A DNA stretch of 61,957 nt from Brachyspira innocens ATCC 29796. GTDB taxonomy: Bacteria; Spirochaetota; Brachyspiria; Brachyspirales; Brachyspiraceae. Below, one piece after another: positions 8,618-18,499 of this stretch. The DNA lies in the NCBI RefSeq assembly GCF_000384655.1, contig NZ_ARQI01000115.1, positions 1 to 61,957 on the forward strand, read 5' to 3'. The notes beneath the pieces were generated by a model. The model worked only from the letters and a program-made list of their open reading frames with translations. It did not search any database and was not told the origin of the DNA. The position numbers were made by a program, and so were the translations under genes. Position 1 is the first letter of the stretch. The number at the start of each line of letters is the position of its first letter.

Positions 8618-8758
8618 ATCAAGCCTCCTTAAAAATATAATTTTTAGTTAGATATATATTTTTTTATCTAACCATAGTTATATATTAGTCTCTTTATATG
8701 TTTTTATCATTTGACATATTCGTATGGAGGTCAATCAAGAATTTTTTTTTGATTTTTT

Positions 8759-10945
8759 TTAATATTTTTTTATAGGAATTTCTGTTGATTTGTATATATT
8801 ATAGAAGTTATTGATTTTTTTTATTATATCTTCTGTACTATCAGAGTTTAATTTATATTCTTCTTCTAAAGATGAGTAGAATAATTTATTTAAAATATCT
8901 TCTGAATTATTAATATATTCTGGTCCATTATTATATAATCTTATTTTCTTATTATTTAATTCTATCTCTTTTTTTATTAATTTATATACTTTAAAGTCTT
9001 TTATATTTTCTTCTATATCAGAAAATTTATCTTTAATTTTATTATTAATAAAACCTAATAAACCTATTATTTTTATAGCTTTAGCTGAATTGAAATTATT
9101 AATAATATTAATGTAATGCAAATATTCAATAACTTTTTCAATTTCATTTACAGTGTTTTTTATTTTTATAATTTCTTTTATTATTGATTGATAGACTTCA
9201 AATTCTTTTATATTTTCTTCTATATTTATAATTTTTTCTTCATCTTGAATTAAATCACAAATATAATTTATTAATTCTAAAAGTTTATAACAATCATATT
9301 TTTTATATTCTTTATAATCAATAATATTAATAAAGTATAAATTATTAAGCATTCTATTAAACTTATTAATATCATTTTTTATTTTTTTAAATTCTTCTTT
9401 ATAGCTAATTCCCAAATTAAATATTCTGCTGTATGGATTTTTTTCTATCTCTTCTCTTATTTTTATTCTAGTTTTTATATAATCTTTTTCATCTCTATGA
9501 TATCCTATGATATTGTATGCAATACTCATCAATATAAACTTATAATAATAAATGTATATTTCTTTATAATCATATATTGAATAATTTTTAATTATTTTTT
9601 CTTCATCATAATAAATATAAATATTATAGTCAATAATACCATAATCTTTTATATTATGCTTTTTTGCGGTTTCATTATTTAAATAAAATTTGTAGAATCT
9701 ATAAATATTATGGCTTCTAAGTGTATTATATTTATAAATGTAAAGCTCTATTATTTTTATATATTCTTCTTCATTTATAATTTTTTTATCGATAAATAAA
9801 TAGCCTATAAAATATTGTAAGTAATGAAAAATATTGTCATAGTATAAAATGCCTTTTTGTAACTGTTCGTCTTCTATTATATTATAGTTTTTATTATCTC
9901 TTATTAAATTAAGTACAGCATCATACAAATAAAATATGGTATTCTCCAAATCTAATATAGTTATATTATTAAAATTATTCAATATATTTTTTATATTAAT
10001 CTTTTTTATTTCTTTCTGCCTTTCTTTATTTTCTCTGATATCTGAACGTATTTCTTCTATATATTTTACACCATCAATAGTATTATATCTCTCTGATTTG
10101 AGTTTCTTATCAAAATTAAATATTTCTTTTGCTATCTCTTCAGTATCATCTAAATAACTTATATTTCTTATAAATACAAAATCGGTACTTTTTATATTTT
10201 TATATATTCTTAATATTTCATCTAAAACAAGCATGCTTTCTAATGTATAATATCTAGTATCTTTTTTCTTATCTTCTTTATTTAATCTATATGAAGGAAG
10301 AATTGAAACAGTTTTTTTATTGTTATCAAAATATTCCTGCATTACTTTCTTTAATCTTTCAATTTCGATTTCTCTTATAATAAGTTCAAAATTATCATTT
10401 TTTATATCTTCTATAATATCTTTATGACTTATCTCTTTATTTAAAAGAGTAGAATTATCATATATCAATTTATAAGGACTTATTATTTTATTAATGATTT
10501 CATATATAGTGCATCTGAATTTTTCATAAGATTTCAAATTATTATATAATTCTAAAAACACACCTATTTCAAAAAAGCATATTTTATTTTCATCTAAAAA
10601 GAAATAAATATCATCTGTATAATTAGAATCTTTTTCTTTATAGCTTAAATCTTTTTTGAATTCTATTTCTATATATTTATATTTTCCTTTTTTTAATTGA
10701 GTAGGCTTACCAGAATTGATTGATACTAATAATACTTTTATATTACTATTTTCTTTTTTTAGAGTATTAATTTTATTTATTATATTTTTTAGAGAATGAA
10801 GAATATAATAATCATCATAGTGTTTATTTTTATTACTTTTGTATGGATCATATTTTAAATATATGTCTGAGCTGTATTTTTCTATTATATATCTTATGTT
10901 TTTTGTATTTAACCTTTTTGCTTTGTCATTTTTATTTGAAGCCAT
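8759..10945 (-). CDS. Large helical protein of unknown function with MerR-like element
   Basis: A 728-residue, very Lys/Ile/Asn/Tyr-rich protein without signal peptide or membrane segments. Most of it is predicted helical. Residues about 195-265 contain IEIERLKKVMQEYF, ILPSYRLNKE and DTRYYTLESMLVLDEIL, which parallel the wing region of the MerR-like regulator encoded at 7287-8033. The rest matches no family I can name. Codon use is extreme in AT even for this genome. It starts with a plain ATG and no strong Shine-Dalgarno. It may be a DNA-binding or phage-related protein, but this is a guess. Confidence 0.5.
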   Translation of the reverse strand: MASNKNDKAKRLNTKNIRYIIEKYSSDIYLKYDPYKSNKNKHYDDYYILHSLKNIINKINTLKKENSNIKVLLVSINSGKPTQLKKGKYKYIEIEFKKDLSYKEKDSNYTDDIYFFLDENKICFFEIGVFLELYNNLKSYEKFRCTIYEIINKIISPYKLIYDNSTLLNKEISHKDIIEDIKNDNFELIIREIEIERLKKVMQEYFDNNKKTVSILPSYRLNKEDKKKDTRYYTLESMLVLDEILRIYKNIKSTDFVFIRNISYLDDTEEIAKEIFNFDKKLKSERYNTIDGVKYIEEIRSDIRENKERQKEIKKINIKNILNNFNNITILDLENTIFYLYDAVLNLIRDNKNYNIIEDEQLQKGILYYDNIFHYLQYFIGYLFIDKKIINEEEYIKIIELYIYKYNTLRSHNIYRFYKFYLNNETAKKHNIKDYGIIDYNIYIYYDEEKIIKNYSIYDYKEIYIYYYKFILMSIAYNIIGYHRDEKDYIKTRIKIREEIEKNPYSRIFNLGISYKEEFKKIKNDINKFNRMLNNLYFINIIDYKEYKKYDCYKLLELINYICDLIQDEEKIINIEENIKEFEVYQSIIKEIIKIKNTVNEIEKVIEYLHYINIINNFNSAKAIKIIGLLGFINNKIKDKFSDIEENIKDFKVYKLIKKEIELNNKKIRLYNNGPEYINNSEDILNKLFYSSLEEEYKLNSDSTEDIIKKINNFYNIYKSTEIPIKKY

Positions 10946-11099
10946 TATAAAACTCTAAAAAATATTTGTATTATTTTATAGTATTAACTTTATTTTATCA
11001 ATTATTGATTTTATATAATTATACCTAAACAATTATAATTTTTTATTTTAATACTATTTATTTAGATTATTAAAAGCACTTTATTTTTATTATCTAATT

Positions 11100-11160
11100 T
11101 ATACTGGAACGATTTTATTTTGTCAACGGATGCACTTTATATAGAATTATCAACTTTTTT
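11100..11160. repeat. Short dispersed repeat (copy B)
   Basis: Near copy of 5797-5862 (ATACTGGAACGATTT ... GAATTATCAACTTTTTT). It is followed by a GCCGCACACGC...GCGGGCTTC stretch also resembling sequence near 38970. Confidence 0.6.
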
Positions 11161-11286
11161 GCCGCACACGCTCTGCGGGCTTCACCAAAGTTTTTATCCT
11201 TCGGATACGCTTCACGAAAAACGCAATTACTAGAACTTTATATTTTAAATATATGTATTAAATGTATGGTAACACCTAAAATTTTG

Positions 11287-11420
11287 ACTAAAAATGCAGT
11301 TCTTTTGGTTCTTTTATACCAATAAAAGAACTGGGGTGCGGGGCAAAGCCCTGCAAATATTTAAAATTAAAAAAATTAATTTTGACAAACTGTATTTGTT
11401 TAGGTATATACTAAAAATTT
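11287..11420. repeat. Dispersed hairpin repeat with promoter-like end
   Basis: It contains a hairpin AGTTCTTTT...AAAAGAACT, then GGGGCAAAGCCC, then TTTTGACAAACTGTATTTG and GGTATATACT. The same order of modules occurs at 38820-38930, with different stem sequence but the same stem position, which suggests a conserved RNA or DNA structure. The remaining sequence of 10946-11671 holds no credible gene. Confidence 0.6.
11382..11412 (+). promoter_or_regulatory. Promoter-like end of repeat, reading toward rnr
   Basis: TTGACA at 11382-11387, then TATATA after 17 nt or TATACT (11407-11412) after 19 nt. It points toward the RNase R gene 260 bp downstream. The equivalent site at 38.9 kb has ideal 17-nt spacing. 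Confidence 0.4.
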
Positions 11421-11671
11421 TTAAGTTTTTCAATTTTTTTGTTGCTCTTTTTACTGCCTCACTTGTTTAAGGAACTAGAGTGGTCAAGCTGTGTATTTCC
11501 AGATTATATAAAATGTGAGATTTTAATCATATATCATAATACTAAAAAGGATATGAAAAATACTCAAAAAAATTATAAAGTTTTACATATATATGAATTT
11601 TTTATTGCTTTAATTGAAATAACTTTGAAAAAAGTATATATTATTTGAAATTTAATTTGGAAGGTGAATTA

Positions 11672-13417
11672 ATGAAAACAGCAGAAGAATTAATAAAGAA
11701 GCTTATTAAAAATCAAATGGACTATAATATATTTATAAAATTTAATTCCAAAACAGCAATAGAAAAAACAGCATTAACAAATTTGATAAGAAAAGCTATA
11801 AGCGATGGTTATATACAAAAAACTGATGGAAATTTGCTAAAAGTTACAAAAGAGGGAAAACAGTATATTAATAAATTGGAAGGTAAAGAGGAGGCTCCAA
11901 AAACAGTAAAATCTGTAAGAGTAAATATTGATGTAAAAAATGCCAAAGAAGATTCTAAAATTATATCTAAAGCTTATAATATAAAGCAGGATTTCAGCGA
12001 AGATTTAATTATGCATGCTGAAAAAATAAATGAGGCTGCTGATTTCAATAATATAGAAGAAGATAGGGTTGATTTAAGAAATTTAAAGACTATAACTATA
12101 GACAGTGAAAGTTCTAAAGATCTCGATGATGCTTTGAGTATAGAAAAACAAGATGATGATAATTATAAAGTTTATATTCATATTTCAGATGTAAGCCATT
12201 TTATAGAACTTAATTCTCCTTTGGATATAGAAGCTAGAAGCAGAGGAAACTCTACATATTTGATTGATGAAGTATACAATATGTTTCCAGAAATTTTATC
12301 TAATAATGTAATTTCTTTAAATGAAAACACAGACAGATTTGCTATGACATTATTAGTTCATATTAATAACAAAGGGGAAGTATTATCTTCAGAAGTTTTT
12401 AAAAGCGTTATTAATTCTAATAGAAAATTATCTTATGATTATGTAGAGGATATTATAGATAAAAAATGCCAAGATGAAGATTGGCTTATGGTTTTAATTG
12501 ACAATGCTTTGACTATAAAAAATCTATTATATAATAGAAGAAAAGAGGGTAGAGGAGTTGAATTTGAGAATCAGGATATAAAAATTGTTTTAAATGATGA
12601 TGGTATACCTATAGAGTTTTATGCAGAAGAAAAAAAACAATCTATGTCAATAGTAGAAGAATTAATGCTTTTAGCAAACAGCGAAATAGCAAAAAAGCTC
12701 TCTAAATATGATGGGGCAATATACCGTTATCATGGTGTTCCAGATGAATATAGATTTAATAATTTTAAAATACTAGCTCATAATAAAGGATATGATTTAA
12801 AAGAACTGCCAGATAAAAGCTATGATATAAAAGAGTTTGTTGATAGGGTGAAAGGCAAACAGGAAGAGAATTTACTTATACCAGTTTTACTTCGTTCGAT
12901 GACGCCTTCTTCTTATAGTATAGTTAATAAAAGCCATTTTGGTTTGGGTCTTGATTATTATACTTATTTTACTTCTCCTATTAGAAGGTATGCTGATTTG
13001 CTTATACATAGAATAGTAAAAGATACTATTTTGTCTGGTAAGGAAGTTATAGAAGAGAGTTTAAAAAATATATGTAAGGACTCTATTGATAGTTTGTCTA
13101 TCCTCGATAAAACTTCAAAGAAAGCTGAAAGGTATACAAGACAGATAAAAGCAGCCAGATATATGAAAGACAGATTGGGTGATGAATATTATGGAGTTAT
13201 AAGTTCTATATCTCCAAAAGGTATTTATGTAGAGATAGAAGGTTTGGATATAGAAGGGTTTATAGAATCTATTTATATAGGTTCTAATTACAGATTTTAT
13301 CAGGATATGCAAAGTGTTTATATAGATAAGATAAAGGCTTATGAATTAGGGGACAGAGTAAAAGTATTAGTTGCTAAATCTAATGTAGAAAATGGTAAGA
13401 TATTTTTCTCATTGTAG
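11672..13417 (+). CDS. rnr: Ribonuclease R (RNB family 3'-5' exoribonuclease)
   Basis: A 581-residue RNB exonuclease that degrades structured RNA from the 3' end. There is an N-terminal winged-helix segment (residues 1-65). The RNB catalytic domain (about 130-470) has the signature IDSESSKDLDDALS with the metal-binding Asp cluster and the late HFGLGLDYYTYFTSPIRRYADL motif. A C-terminal S1 domain (about 510-581) follows. The start at 11672 is chosen for the AAGGTGA site 5 nt upstream. It is clearly shorter than enterobacterial RNase R (~800 aa): recognisable cold-shock domains are missing or reduced, and the basic C-terminal tail is absent. Confidence 0.9.
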   Translation: MKTAEELIKKLIKNQMDYNIFIKFNSKTAIEKTALTNLIRKAISDGYIQKTDGNLLKVTKEGKQYINKLEGKEEAPKTVKSVRVNIDVKNAKEDSKIISKAYNIKQDFSEDLIMHAEKINEAADFNNIEEDRVDLRNLKTITIDSESSKDLDDALSIEKQDDDNYKVYIHISDVSHFIELNSPLDIEARSRGNSTYLIDEVYNMFPEILSNNVISLNENTDRFAMTLLVHINNKGEVLSSEVFKSVINSNRKLSYDYVEDIIDKKCQDEDWLMVLIDNALTIKNLLYNRRKEGRGVEFENQDIKIVLNDDGIPIEFYAEEKKQSMSIVEELMLLANSEIAKKLSKYDGAIYRYHGVPDEYRFNNFKILAHNKGYDLKELPDKSYDIKEFVDRVKGKQEENLLIPVLLRSMTPSSYSIVNKSHFGLGLDYYTYFTSPIRRYADLLIHRIVKDTILSGKEVIEESLKNICKDSIDSLSILDKTSKKAERYTRQIKAARYMKDRLGDEYYGVISSISPKGIYVEIEGLDIEGFIESIYIGSNYRFYQDMQSVYIDKIKAYELGDRVKVLVAKSNVENGKIFFSL

Positions 13418-13462
13418 ATTGTAAGATTGTAGGATTTTTTTTATTTTAATATTTTTTATAAG

Positions 13463-13492
13463 AAGCAGGGAATTAAAATCCCCTGCTTTTAT
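13463..13492 (+). terminator. Terminator between rnr and chemoreceptor gene
   Basis: AAGCAGGG (13463-13470) pairs with CCCTGCTT (13481-13488), followed by TTTT on the plus strand. It separates two convergent genes. Confidence 0.65.
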
Positions 13493-13494
13493 TA

Positions 13495-15300
13495 TTATTT
13501 TACTTTAAAATATTCTATTTCATTAATAATATCTTTACTCATATTTGATATTTCAGAACTAGAGGTTGAGTTTTGATTAGCCAAACTGGAGTTTTCCTGA
13601 GTAATATTATTTAATTCTTTTATAGCAATATTCATTTGAGTTATTCCGTCTTCTTCCTGCATTATAGACTGAGTTATATCCTGAAGTTCGCTCTCCATTT
13701 CTTTTACCAGATCATTAATAGTATTTAATATAACTGATGATTTATTTGCCGATTCATTTCCGATTTCCACTCTTTTTACAGTCTCTTCTACAATTGCCGT
13801 AATATTTGTTGCAGCTTCATTAACAGTTTGGGCTAAAGATCTAACTTCGCTTGCCACTATAGCAAAACCTCTTCCTTGTTCTCCAGCTCTTGCCGCCTCA
13901 ACAGCAGCATTTAAAGCAAGTATATTGGTCTGAAATGCTATGGACTGTATAAGTTTAGTTATTTCAGATATTTTTTTACTAGATTCAGATATCTCATGCA
14001 TATGAGCAGATATTTCATTAACAGCTTCTACACCAGTAGTTGTTGTATCCATTATTTTTACACTTTTATCTTTAGCCTGAAGTGAGTTTGAAGTTATTTC
14101 TTTTATAGAACTAGATAAAGACTGCATTGAACCTGTAAGCTCTTCTATAGCGGCAGCCTGAGTATTAGTTCTGTCAGATAAATATTCGCTGCTTGATGAT
14201 ATATTTTCTATTTCTGTATTTATAGAATTAAGATTTGATTGAAGTTTATATACAACTTTTCCTATAGCATTTTTCATATTATTGACATAAGAAACTAAAG
14301 AACCTGATTTATCATTTTTATTTTCGTTATCTTGGCTGTCTATGATAAAGTTTCCTTTAGACATTTGATCTATACTGTTCATAGCTTTATCAAGCATTTG
14401 AGATATAGGTATAACTACGAGGAATGCTAAAACTGTTTGTATAATTAAAACTATAATCATAATTATTAAAGATATAATCATCATTCTAAGTATTCTATTA
14501 TTTGTAGCATCCATATTACCGCGTATTATAAGTTTATATGGAGTGCCTCTTAATGATTTTATAGCGTACCATTCATTTCCTACTATCTGCATTACAGATT
14601 TATTAGGGTCTTCTAAAGATTTTGCATCTTTAAATAAAGGCTCCTGATATACATTGTATTTGTCATTAAATATATAATCTTTATTCTGATGCGACATATA
14701 AAGTCCGTCGGATGTAATCATATTTATTTGATTTTCTGTGATAACTTTTTCTAAAATTGTATTCATCTCTAAAAAGTCTATACCTATAACCCCTTTTAAT
14801 GAATTATTGGTATATACCGCAAGCGATAAAGTTATTGCTATTGCTCCGCTGTTTGCATCAACATAAGGTTCTGTAATAAATATACCGTTTTTAGAAATTG
14901 CTCCCTGATACCAAGGTCTTGAAGTTTGGTCATAAGTATTAGGATAAGGATCTATTGAATTAACAAAAAGCCCTCCGTCTTTATATGGTATTTCATTTCC
15001 GTAAAGTATATCGTATATATTATTATTTGATTTTAATACATCTGATAATGTTCTTCTAATATTTTCAAATATTGTTTCATTTGCCTGAAAATATCCTCTA
15101 AGAGTATATAGAATAGTGTATATTTTTTCCATTTCTATTGATATAACAAGTTCTGTATTATCCATTTCAATTAATGTGTTTTTTTGAAACTCATTTTTGT
15201 ATATTTTATTGAAAGCTATATACATTCCTATATATGATATTAATAAAAATGCTGCGAAAGGAACTATTAGTTTTAATAATAAAATTTTATTGTTTTTCAT
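13495..15300 (-). CDS. Methyl-accepting chemotaxis protein (dCache), copy 1
   Basis: A 601-residue chemoreceptor. Transmembrane segment 1 is at about residues 8-30. A periplasmic dCache-type sensor follows (about 35-275, with [11 protein letters not shown] and ITLSLAVY...GVIGIDF). Transmembrane segment 2 is at about 275-300, then HAMP and a long coiled-coil signalling domain. The hairpin tip has the conserved [27 protein letters not shown] motif, split here only by the usual conserved residues. The DQTSRPWY element resembles amine/amino-acid-binding dCache domains, but the ligand is unknown. It is tandem to a close paralogue at 15592-17379. Confidence 0.9.
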   Translation of the reverse strand: MKNNKILLLKLIVPFAAFLLISYIGMYIAFNKIYKNEFQKNTLIEMDNTELVISIEMEKIYTILYTLRGYFQANETIFENIRRTLSDVLKSNNNIYDILYGNEIPYKDGGLFVNSIDPYPNTYDQTSRPWYQGAISKNGIFITEPYVDANSGAIAITLSLAVYTNNSLKGVIGIDFLEMNTILEKVITENQINMITSDGLYMSHQNKDYIFNDKYNVYQEPLFKDAKSLEDPNKSVMQIVGNEWYAIKSLRGTPYKLIIRGNMDATNNRILRMMIISLIIMIIVLIIQTVLAFLVVIPISQMLDKAMNSIDQMSKGNFIIDSQDNENKNDKSGSLVSYVNNMKNAIGKVVYKLQSNLNSINTEIENISSSSEYLSDRTNTQAAAIEELTGSMQSLSSSIKEITSNSLQAKDKSVKIMDTTTTGVEAVNEISAHMHEISESSKKISEITKLIQSIAFQTNILALNAAVEAARAGEQGRGFAIVASEVRSLAQTVNEAATNITAIVEETVKRVEIGNESANKSSVILNTINDLVKEMESELQDITQSIMQEEDGITQMNIAIKELNNITQENSSLANQNSTSSSEISNMSKDIINEIEYFKVK

Positions 15301-15504
15301 AACTAAAAACCTAAATAAAATAATATTCTTTATAGTAAAAGTATAGTAAAAAGTATTTATTGTGTCAAATTGTATTATAATTTAAAATTATTTAATTATT
15401 AATAAAAATTATCGTATTAAAAAAAGCTGTCTTAAAATAAGATAAAATATGATATTAATGTTTATTGGACTGATTTTTAAAATTATAAATTTATTTCTAT
15501 ATAA

Positions 15505-15552
15505 AATGACTGCATATTCAATATATTAGAAATAAATATATTAAATATGCAG
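15505..15552 (-). terminator. Terminator of chemoreceptor copy 2
   Basis: An 18-bp stem (15510-15527 with 15535-15552), with one G-U pair on the minus strand, a 7-nt loop and a T-rich stretch after it. The remaining ~200 bp up to the next gene is AT-rich without visible features. Confidence 0.65.
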
Positions 15553-15591
15553 TATATGGTAATTAACAAATTATTTTTTTAGTTTAAAATA

Positions 15592-17379
15592 TTATATTTC
15601 ATTAATAATATCTTTACTCATATTTGATATCTCCAAACTTGAAGATGAGTTTTGAGTAGCCAAACTGGAGTTTTCCTGAGTAATATTATTTAATTCTTTT
15701 ATAGCAATATTCATTTGACTTATACCATCTTCTTCCTGCATTATAGACTGTGATATATACTGAAGTTCATTTTCCATTTCTTTTACCAAATCATTAATGG
15801 TATTTAATATAGAAGATGACTTATTTGCTGATTCATTTCCAATTTCCACTCTTTTTACAGTTTCTTCTACAATAGAAGTAATATTATTTGCAGCTTCATT
15901 AACGGTCTGAGCCAAAGATCTTATCTCACTTGCCACTATAGCAAAACCTCTTCCCTGTTCTCCAGCTCTTGCCGCCTCAACAGCAGCATTTAAAGCAAGT
16001 ATATTAGTCTGAAATGCGATAGACTGTATAAGTTTAGTTATTTCAGATATTTTTTTGCTGGATTCAGATATCTCATGCATATGAGCAGATATTTCATTAA
16101 CGGCTTCCACACCAGTAGTTGTAGTATCCATTATTTTTGAGCTTTTATCTTTAGCCTGAAGTGAGTTTGAACTTATTTCTTTTATAGAACTAGATAAAGA
16201 CTGCATTGAACCTGTAAGCTCTTCTATAGCAGCCGCCTGAGTATTAGATCTGTCAGATAAATATTCGCTGCTTGATGATATATTTTCTATTTCATTATTT
16301 ATTGTATTAAGATTTGATTGAAGTTTATATACAACATTTCCTATGGTATTTTTCATATTATTTACATAAGAAACTAAAGAACCTGATTTATCATTTTTAT
16401 TTTCGTTATCTTGGCTGTCTATAATGAAGTTTCCTTTAGACATTTGATCTATACTATTCATAGCTTTATCAAGCATTTGAGATATAGGTATAACTACAAA
16501 GAATGCTAATGCTGTTTGTATTGATATTAAAATAATAATGACTAAAAGATATGCAAGCATAATATTTCTTATTCTATTATTGATAGCATTCATATTACCG
16601 CGTATTACAATTTTATACGGAGTATCTCTTAATGGTTTTATAGTGTACCATTCATTTCCTACTATCTGCATTACAGCTTTGTTAGGGTCTTCTATAGATT
16701 TTGCATCTTTAAATAAAGGCTCATTATATACATTGTAATTGTCATTAAAGATATAGTCTTTATTCTGATGCGACATATAAAGTCCAGCTGAAGTCATTAT
16801 ATTAACCTGATTTTCACTAATAACTTTTTTTGATATATTATTCATTTCTAAGAAGTCTATACCGATAACTCCTTTTAATGAATTATTAGTGTATACAGCT
16901 AATGCCAATGTTATACATATTCCCCCAGTATTAGCATCAACATAAGGCTCTGTAATAAATATACCATTTTTAGTAAGAGCACCTTTATACCATAATCTTG
17001 AAGTTTGGTCATAAGTATCAGGATAAGGACTTATACCATTAACAAAAAGTCCTCCGTCTCTGTATGGTATTTCATTTCCGTATAGTATGTCATATATGTT
17101 TTTATTTGATTTTAATATGCTTTCAAGTGTTTTTCTTATACTTGTAAATGTATTATCATTTGCTTCAAAATATCCTCTTAATGTGTACATTACATCGTAT
17201 ACTTTTTCCATTTCTATAGATAAAACTAATTCAGTATTATCCATCTCTACCAATGTATTTTTTATAAATTCATTAGTATATACTTTTTTATAAGCAAAGT
17301 ACATAATAATATATGCTACAAGCAAGAAAACAGCAAAAGGGATAATTAATTTTAATAATAGAACTCTGTTATTTTTCAT
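15592..17379 (-). CDS. Methyl-accepting chemotaxis protein (dCache), copy 2
   Basis: A 595-residue paralogue of the neighbouring chemoreceptor with the same layout: membrane segment, dCache sensor, second membrane segment, HAMP and signalling domain. The signalling half is almost identical to copy 1, while the sensor half has diverged (for example [11 protein letters not shown] instead of [11 protein letters not shown], and [10 protein letters not shown]). The C-terminus ends at ...DIINEI. The codon aligned to Glu in copy 1 is TAA here, and six further in-frame codons (YFKLKK) precede another stop, so the tail was lost by a nonsense change. Probably a recent tandem duplication. Confidence 0.9.
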   Translation of the reverse strand: MKNNRVLLLKLIIPFAVFLLVAYIIMYFAYKKVYTNEFIKNTLVEMDNTELVLSIEMEKVYDVMYTLRGYFEANDNTFTSIRKTLESILKSNKNIYDILYGNEIPYRDGGLFVNGISPYPDTYDQTSRLWYKGALTKNGIFITEPYVDANTGGICITLALAVYTNNSLKGVIGIDFLEMNNISKKVISENQVNIMTSAGLYMSHQNKDYIFNDNYNVYNEPLFKDAKSIEDPNKAVMQIVGNEWYTIKPLRDTPYKIVIRGNMNAINNRIRNIMLAYLLVIIILISIQTALAFFVVIPISQMLDKAMNSIDQMSKGNFIIDSQDNENKNDKSGSLVSYVNNMKNTIGNVVYKLQSNLNTINNEIENISSSSEYLSDRSNTQAAAIEELTGSMQSLSSSIKEISSNSLQAKDKSSKIMDTTTTGVEAVNEISAHMHEISESSKKISEITKLIQSIAFQTNILALNAAVEAARAGEQGRGFAIVASEIRSLAQTVNEAANNITSIVEETVKRVEIGNESANKSSSILNTINDLVKEMENELQYISQSIMQEEDGISQMNIAIKELNNITQENSSLATQNSSSSLEISNMSKDIINEI

Positions 17380-17579
17380 AAATATAACCTTAAAAAAAAT
17401 TCTTCAAGCGGTTAAAGTATATAAAAAAAATTTTTTTGTGTCAATTACCTGTTATATATTTATTTGGTAAAATCTAATTTGATATGAAAATATATTTAAA
17501 GTAGTATATTTTAAAAAAAATATCAATATTATCATTTTGTATCATACATATAATACAAAAAATGAAGTTTTTTTCTGCA

Positions 17580-18269
17580 TCAGTGATCATTATTTAATAT
17601 GGAATTTATTTCATTTTGAGTAAGATGTTTGAATGTTCCTTCCTTTAGATCATTTAATAATATATCAGCTATTCTTAATCTTTTTAGTATAATTACTTCA
17701 AATCCTATTTTTTGACACATTCTTCTAATCTGTCTGTTTTTTCCTTCTGTAAGAATTATATGAAATGAGTTTTTATTTATTCTTTTTACTTTAGCGGGTT
17801 TTAATTTTTGTCCGTCTAAAGAGATGCCATATTCAAGTTTTTTTAAAGCTCCGTCTGGTATATTATCATTAACTTTAACAAAATATTCTTTTTCACAGTT
17901 TGTATTTTCGCCTATAATTTTTCTGCTGAATACGCCGTCATTTGTTAGTATTATAAGTCCGCTGCTGTCTTTATCAAGTCTTCCAACAGGGTATATATTA
18001 TTAAAATCATTTTTAATTAGATTGTATATAGGTTTTCCCTCATCTTTGTTTGAAGATACAACATATCCTCTAGGCTTATTTAATTTTATATATATTTTAT
18101 CTTCTTTGTACTCTTTTATATCACATTCTACTTTATCATCATCAGAAACCCGATATGCGGGATTTGTATTTACTATGCCGTTTATTTTAACATTTCCGTT
18201 TTGAATAAGTTTGTCAGCTTCTCTTCTGCTTGCTATATTTAATGATGCTATATATTTGTTTAATCTCAT
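17580..18269 (-). CDS. RsuA/RluB-family pseudouridine synthase
   Basis: A 229-residue rRNA pseudouridine synthase. An N-terminal S4 RNA-binding domain (MRLNKYIASLNIASRREADKL) is followed by the catalytic domain. The catalytic Asp is in GRLDKDSSGLIILTNDG; KNRQIRRMCQKIGF is the family's C-terminal motif. The RLDxxSSGLI form marks the RsuA/RluB/RluE/RluF group. The sequence cannot tell whether the target is 16S U516 or 23S U2605. It is monocistronic and divergent from the flaA operon. Confidence 0.88.
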   Translation of the reverse strand: MRLNKYIASLNIASRREADKLIQNGNVKINGIVNTNPAYRVSDDDKVECDIKEYKEDKIYIKLNKPRGYVVSSNKDEGKPIYNLIKNDFNNIYPVGRLDKDSSGLIILTNDGVFSRKIIGENTNCEKEYFVKVNDNIPDGALKKLEYGISLDGQKLKPAKVKRINKNSFHIILTEGKNRQIRRMCQKIGFEVIILKRLRIADILLNDLKEGTFKHLTQNEINSILNNDH

Positions 18270-18415
18270 TTTTTATTATTTTATTTTATTATTTTTAAAA
18301 AAATTATAAAATAATATTACCATAATATGAATTTTAATCAAATTTAAATAATTATTTACTAAAATAATATAAGTATTATATCAATATAATAGTATGAGAA
18401 TTTTATATTTTATAG

Positions 18416-18444
18416 TTGACAATTTTTGTTGATTATAATATAAT
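18416..18444 (+). promoter_or_regulatory. Perfect-consensus sigma-70 promoter of flaA pair
   Basis: TTGACA (18416-18421), exactly 17 nt, then TATAAT (18439-18444). This is a full consensus for the housekeeping sigma factor rather than a sigma-28 flagellar promoter, and fits an abundant sheath protein. Confidence 0.75.
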
Positions 18445-18447
18445 GGT

Positions 18448-18475
18448 GCTAAGTTATTGGATATAATTGCTTAGC
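18448..18475 (+). promoter_or_regulatory. 5' leader hairpin of flaA mRNA
   Basis: GCTAAG (18448-18453) pairs with CTTAGC (18470-18475) close to the expected transcription start. It may protect the mRNA 5' end. An AAGGAG site follows at 18486-18491. Confidence 0.4.
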
Positions 18476-18499
18476 TATAAATATTAAGGAGAGTGCGCT

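Noticed and set aside
11439..11648. 69-codon frame upstream of rnr
   Set aside because: Low-complexity, no ribosome site, in a leader region between a repeat promoter and rnr.
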